Positions 61,401 to 64,000 of a stretch of 64,000 nt of DNA are shown in pieces. The stretch is taken from the NCBI RefSeq assembly GCF_037975245.1, contig NC_092574.1, forward strand, positions 23,253,713 to 23,317,712. The letters are read 5' to 3'. This stretch comes from Apostichopus japonicus (lineage: Eukaryota; Echinodermata; Holothuroidea; Aspidochirotida; Stichopodidae). Position numbers and translations under genes: made by a program. The notes below the pieces were generated by a model. The model made no database searches. It saw nothing but the letters and a program-made list of their open reading frames with translations, and had not been told where the DNA came from. Position 1 is the stretch's first letter, and every line of letters begins with the position of its first letter.

Positions 61401-63475
61401 CTGCGTCGTTCTGTCCTGGATGACGTCAACACAATGAATAAATTCTTGGACGAGTCCATGTTGGTCCTAGCAGTCAGACCTCAGTCTGTGGAGGAGATGG
61501 GTGAAGCAAGCGCTCAGTATGAGGAGATTAAGAAGAAGAAAAATGATGTAAGTTTAGCTGTTTTTAAACTGTCATTATAGTTCTTAGCCTGGTTTAACTG
61601 GTTATGTTCCTTTTTACTTATTTTTTATTGTACAGCGCTTCGAGATTTCTGGGAGGCGCTATATAAGTATTACGTATTATTATGATTATCATTAATCCTC
61701 TTCTCTGCTAATGTGGGGGTTCTCTGCAAATTCTTTCTTAAATTTGCATTTTATATCGTTATGGTACTGGAGCTTACCTTTAAAAGAACAGCTGTTGCTC
61801 TATGATCTAATCTAAGTTTTTTTCTGGAACCCCAAAGCCAGGGTATGTCTGGTGAATGTGGATGGCATTAGTTTGTAAAAGACCATGTCCATTTGATACC
61901 TTTTTTATAAATTTTGAGAGTGATACTTGACATTGATGTATTTTGACTGTCATTCCTACCCTGGTTAGGGGGTGGGGGGCGGTGGAGTCTCTTCATGTCC
62001 CAATAATTATTGACAAAAAATGTACTCTGAGTCAATACTAAGGTAATTAAAAATCGGTCTGACTACATCTAAATGTGGAGAAAATCACTGTTTCACTGCA
62101 TGAACAGAAACACCCTCCCCCCATACACAAAAACAAGGAAGAAAGTAGAAATGTTGTATGTACATCACTAACGGGCAAAGCCAATTCCAGGGCAGTAGAG
62201 GTACCAGTTACACAATGATTGGAAAATGTTTACCTTATGTATATAACACTGTTGAAGAGAGTAATCAAAAATGCTTTGTTATTGCTTCACTGTTTTCAAA
62301 GTGTGTGCTGTTGTTTTGATATTCTATTTTTTATTTGATAAATAAATTAATCTAAATCGCTTCTAACAATATATTATCATTTGTTGTAATTTGATTTTCA
62401 TGTTAGGGTTATTGTCACGTATCAACTCATTATTAAGTTGGTGTTTTAGCTTTTTTTGTTTTTTGTTACATTTATTCATGAAAGGTTTACTCACTTGTTG
62501 ATAAAGCAAGCGAGAAGCACAAGCTTTTACGACAAGTCGCAGGAACCAACATCGAACAGCTCAATGAGGTACCTGGCAAGTGGGGCAAGTTTGACCTGAT
62601 GGTTGACGGTTTTGAAATGATGATAAATGAACAGGTAGGTAGTAGAATCTCTCTTTTGTTTTGTCCAAAAAACCCCAGAGAAAGACATATATAGGGGAAG
62701 AAGTAAAATAGCTGTACATCTAATTTGCAATTCATCTGACTTGATCGATGGAATGACTTAAAGTAGGCTATCCTCCCCTTAACAAGGGCAATGGGATGGT
62801 CGTAGTAAGCCCGGGTCCTGACATTTCCATCCCAATGGGATCTGTGTGAGAGACAGACTAAATGTCTTTGAAAAAAATCCTGCCAGAATCAAAATGTCGG
62901 GCCTTGATACATTTACCTACAGTAGATGAGCAGGTTGTTAACAGTTCTCTCTCTCTTAACTTGTAATTGTCACTTCAGGAAATTGAGAATCACAAGAAAT
63001 TTTCAGCTGTGAAAGAAGTAGTCTCTCTACAAAATGTCTGTAGCTTTCATTGTTCATACTGAGTGGTAGAAATACGTCATGGTTATTGAATTTTTTAATT
63101 TTTTGTTTTGGTAACCCTCGATCTTTTTTTGGAATTGTAATCGCCAGTGAATTCAAATTTAATAAAAGAAAATTCTTCTTCTCCTTCTCCTCCTCCTCCT
63201 CCTGCTCCTGCTCCTGCTCCTCCTCCTTCTCCTCCCCCTCCTCATCCTCCTCCTCATGATATTACCCAGCTGGAAGTCATGAAGAATAGCGTTTACTCCA
63301 GAGTGGAGGAATTTAACGCAGAGTTAGAAAAATTTGCTGCTCGATGGAATCAGTTCAAACCAAAACCAGAGCTGGTAGAGAGCGGGGAAAAGGAGGCTTG
63401 TAAGAAAGCAGTGGAAACCATCAAAGAGAAAAAGCAAGAATTTGAAGAACTCGACAAGACCAGGGCTAGCCTCAT
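40495..63475 (+). CDS. DYNC2H1: Cytoplasmic dynein 2 heavy chain 1, N-terminal 18 exons (partial, continues past window)
   Basis: This is the motor heavy chain for retrograde intraflagellar transport in cilia. Exons: 40495-40689, 48699-48845, 50086-50248, 51913-52176, 53078-53310, 54293-54464, 54898-55048, 55268-55415, 56075-56250, 56946-57141, 57594-57854, 58754-58852, 59253-59392, 59814-60042, 60718-60845, 61304-61547, 62485-62634, 63270-63475. All splice GT-AG in frame, totalling 3,302 nt (1,100 codons plus 2 nt). The protein follows human DYNC2H1 closely as remembered: NNFLDDGN-like start, IFAPLLIKDEKWNQTFDPKL, WVRQLQAK, LQFRPPFEEIRAKYYREMK, FKALKIRGRD and MPQSVEEIG-like RPQSVEEMG. Only the tail (DHC_N1 region, binding intermediate and light-intermediate chains) is present; the linker, six AAA domains and stalk lie to the right. 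The ATG at 40495 fits the usual N-terminus. An upstream in-frame TTG is not needed. Confidence 0.95.
41069..43100 (+). repeat. ~270-bp tandem repeat array interrupted by a transposon
   Basis: Repeated landmarks are AACTCCTCCTAGACCCTAAG, AGTTCAAACTTG, GCCATTTTCTG, TTAAACCACA and TGTAGAGAATGATGA. They occur in units near 41069-41340, 41345-41523 continuing at 42712, and 42835-43100. The second unit is cut by the hAT-like element 41524-42711. The repeated AGGTCAAAGGTCAA phrases make the unit internally repetitive as well. Confidence 0.75.
41524..42711. mobile_element. hAT-like transposon, 1.19 kb, splitting a tandem array
   Basis: The ends TAGTGTTTACACAGG and CCCGTGCAAACACTA are near-perfect inverses with 8-bp duplications CCACATAT (41516-41523 and 42712-42719). 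Next to both ends lie GGGTACCCG-type palindromic repeats. The middle has about four copies of a ~130-bp unit beginning CCTAACACCACACTAAGTCA (near 42122, 42254, 42372, 42547). No transposase was recognised. Confidence 0.88.
43773..44991. mobile_element. hAT-like transposon, 1.22 kb, carrying a nested element
   Basis: The ends CATGGGCGGCGATCC and GGATCGCCGCCCATG are perfect 15-bp inverses, flanked by 8-bp duplications GTCATAAA (43765-43772 and 44992-44999). The left part carries the shared hairpin family block. A second element with ends CAGGGGCGTCGGA and TCCGACGCCCCTA occupies about 44214-44588, evidence of an insertion into an insertion. Confidence 0.88.
44214..44588. mobile_element. Nested hAT-like MITE
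   Basis: The ends CAGGGGCGTCGGAAGC and GCTCCGACGCCCCTA are inverted. The flanks share only ATTAA, so an 8-bp duplication is not confirmed. A 13-bp-arm hairpin ACGCTACGCGCCA lies inside at 44317-44350. Confidence 0.6.
46017..46145 (+). repeat. GA-rich purine tract
   Basis: Almost pure purine on the plus strand (AGAGGAGAGAAAAAAAAGAG-like words). It produces false Lys/Arg-rich frames on one strand and Phe/Pro/Ser-rich frames on the other. Confidence 0.9.
47295..47580 (-). repeat. Interspersed repeat family, copy 3 (inverted)
   Basis: This is the reverse orientation of the 3549 and 10224 copies, with TGTAACGACTTGCCC, GCATATCATATAGGCAT and TTATTACCCTTCCATATTGG. It ends in CACATTGCAAATTATTATT...TTTCAGTAGGTGCC, which leads into the 84-bp array family. 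Confidence 0.7.
47967..48271 (+). repeat. 84-bp tandem repeat, about 3.6 copies
   Basis: The unit starts GTAGGTGCCCGAAAAAATTC and continues with CAGCATATTGCCCGAATTTT and AAACACATTGCAAATTATT. Copies start near 47967, 48051, 48136 and 48219, with small differences. It is derived from the edge of the repeat family at 10224-10520. Confidence 0.8.
48996..49189. mobile_element. Probable 194-bp MITE in DYNC2H1 intron 2
   Basis: GGGGTCATTCC at the left and GGAATGACCCC at the right are perfect 11-bp inverses around an AT-rich centre. The flanks share only TTAT, so the superfamily is open. Confidence 0.5.
50772..51140. mobile_element. Probable hAT-like MITE in DYNC2H1 intron 3
   Basis: The left end CAGGGATGTGCCCACGCTGG is partly inverse to the right end CCTGGGCACACCCCTG. 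TACAG occurs at both borders, but a full 8-bp duplication is not seen. The interior has two GCCCAGCACT motifs close together. Confidence 0.55.
53705..54070 (+). repeat. Degenerate GGTTGGGT-rich low-complexity tract
   Basis: Loosely repeated GGGTTGGGTT, TTGGGTC and GATTGGGTT words fill intron 5 of DYNC2H1. Periodicity is imperfect. It resembles an old simple repeat rather than a gene. Confidence 0.6.
55798..56012 (+). repeat. 14-bp minisatellite in DYNC2H1 intron 8
   Basis: About 15 nearly perfect copies of CTGTACCTCTCCCG end 63 bp before the acceptor of exon 56075-56250. All reading frames across it are open and repetitive because there are no stop codons in the unit. They are not genes. Confidence 0.95.
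61630..61692 (+). mobile_element. SINE tail fragment
   Basis: TACAGCGCTTCGAGATTTCT, GGCGCTATATAAGTATTA and an ATT-rich end match the tail type of the SINE at 15323-15636. It lies in DYNC2H1 intron 16. Confidence 0.6.
63176..63259 (+). repeat. (CTC/CTT)n polypyrimidine tract before DYNC2H1 exon 18
   Basis: Runs of TCC, TCT and CTG trinucleotides end 11 bp before the acceptor of exon 63270-63475, so this simple repeat also serves as or extends the polypyrimidine tract. Confidence 0.85.
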
Positions 63476-64000
63476 GTAAGATATTGTCCAGATTTGCACA
63501 AACAGTTGACTCTTTATAATAATTCAACTAATATCTAAGGGTAGCTAATATGTCTACTGTGGGCATAACATAACCTCTGCTTGGTCTGTGTTAAGCAAAA
63601 CCACAGGCCTGGGAGCTTTAGTGCATTATCGTATAGTGAAGCTGTGCAAATTAAAAACTCGAATATAACATCGGAAGCACAATCGCTACATGAGTCTGGA
63701 TTCTGAGGAAGAATTTAACTACTAATTGCCCAAGTCTAAAAGATGTGATTGCTTTAAAAAGTCATGAAACATATTTGAAGGTCTCATAATTCCCTCGGAT
63801 ATGTATCTAAAACAGTGAGATATGGCATAGCTACAACAAATATATTGGCTGTATTGTTAAGTATAGTATTGAATGATCCTATGGATAAAAATTGTTGGTG
63901 GCTAAATATTGCCAAACTCTTCCCTTTGAGGGAAGGAAACATTTAAGTAAAGTATATTGAAGTATAAAATATTTCCTATTTTTCAAGGAATATTATTCTT

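Overview
This is eukaryotic, intron-rich, transposon-rich DNA. It looks like a non-vertebrate bilaterian, most likely a marine deuterostome of the echinoderm type. That placement is inferred from exon similarity to human orthologues, many hAT-like repeats with long G homopolymers, and tRNA-derived SINEs; the species cannot be fixed from the window. Gene calls rest on hand splicing (donor, acceptor and codon phase checked at every junction) and on remembered family motifs, not on a database search. Layout: 1-11.3 kb is intergenic repeat-rich DNA with two hAT-like elements bounded by 8-bp target-site duplications (3215-3994 and 8873-11311), a tRNA-derived SINE and microsatellites. From 37,033 down to 13,701 on the minus strand lies a complete family GH31 alpha-glucosidase gene of the maltase-glucoamylase / sucrase-isomaltase / acid alpha-glucosidase type. 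It has 25 coding exon positions and 987 codons, starts with a signal peptide, carries three trefoil (P-type) modules and has a single catalytic barrel. From 40,495 to the right edge on the plus strand lie the first 18 coding exons (about 1,100 residues) of cytoplasmic dynein-2 heavy chain (DYNC2H1), the retrograde intraflagellar-transport motor. Its motor part is beyond the window. The two genes are divergent, their start codons 3.5 kb apart, and have no obvious functional link. The best find is inside the GH31 gene. Two adjacent 126-bp exons (27768-27893 and 27595-27720) encode alternative versions of the same 42 residues of the catalytic barrel. Both have good splice sites and identical phase, and only 47 nt separate them, the classic arrangement for mutually exclusive splicing. 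The versions differ (Trp versus Tyr) at the residue that lines up with Tyr299 of human N-terminal maltase-glucoamylase and Trp327 of N-terminal sucrase-isomaltase, a known +1 subsite specificity difference. One locus may therefore make maltase-like and isomaltase-like enzymes by splicing. A second, decayed exon duplicate lies at 17522-17616. DYNC2H1 intron 1 (8 kb) is packed with nested hAT-like elements, and a 717-bp transposon with 8-bp duplications ends 228 bp before the DYNC2H1 start codon.
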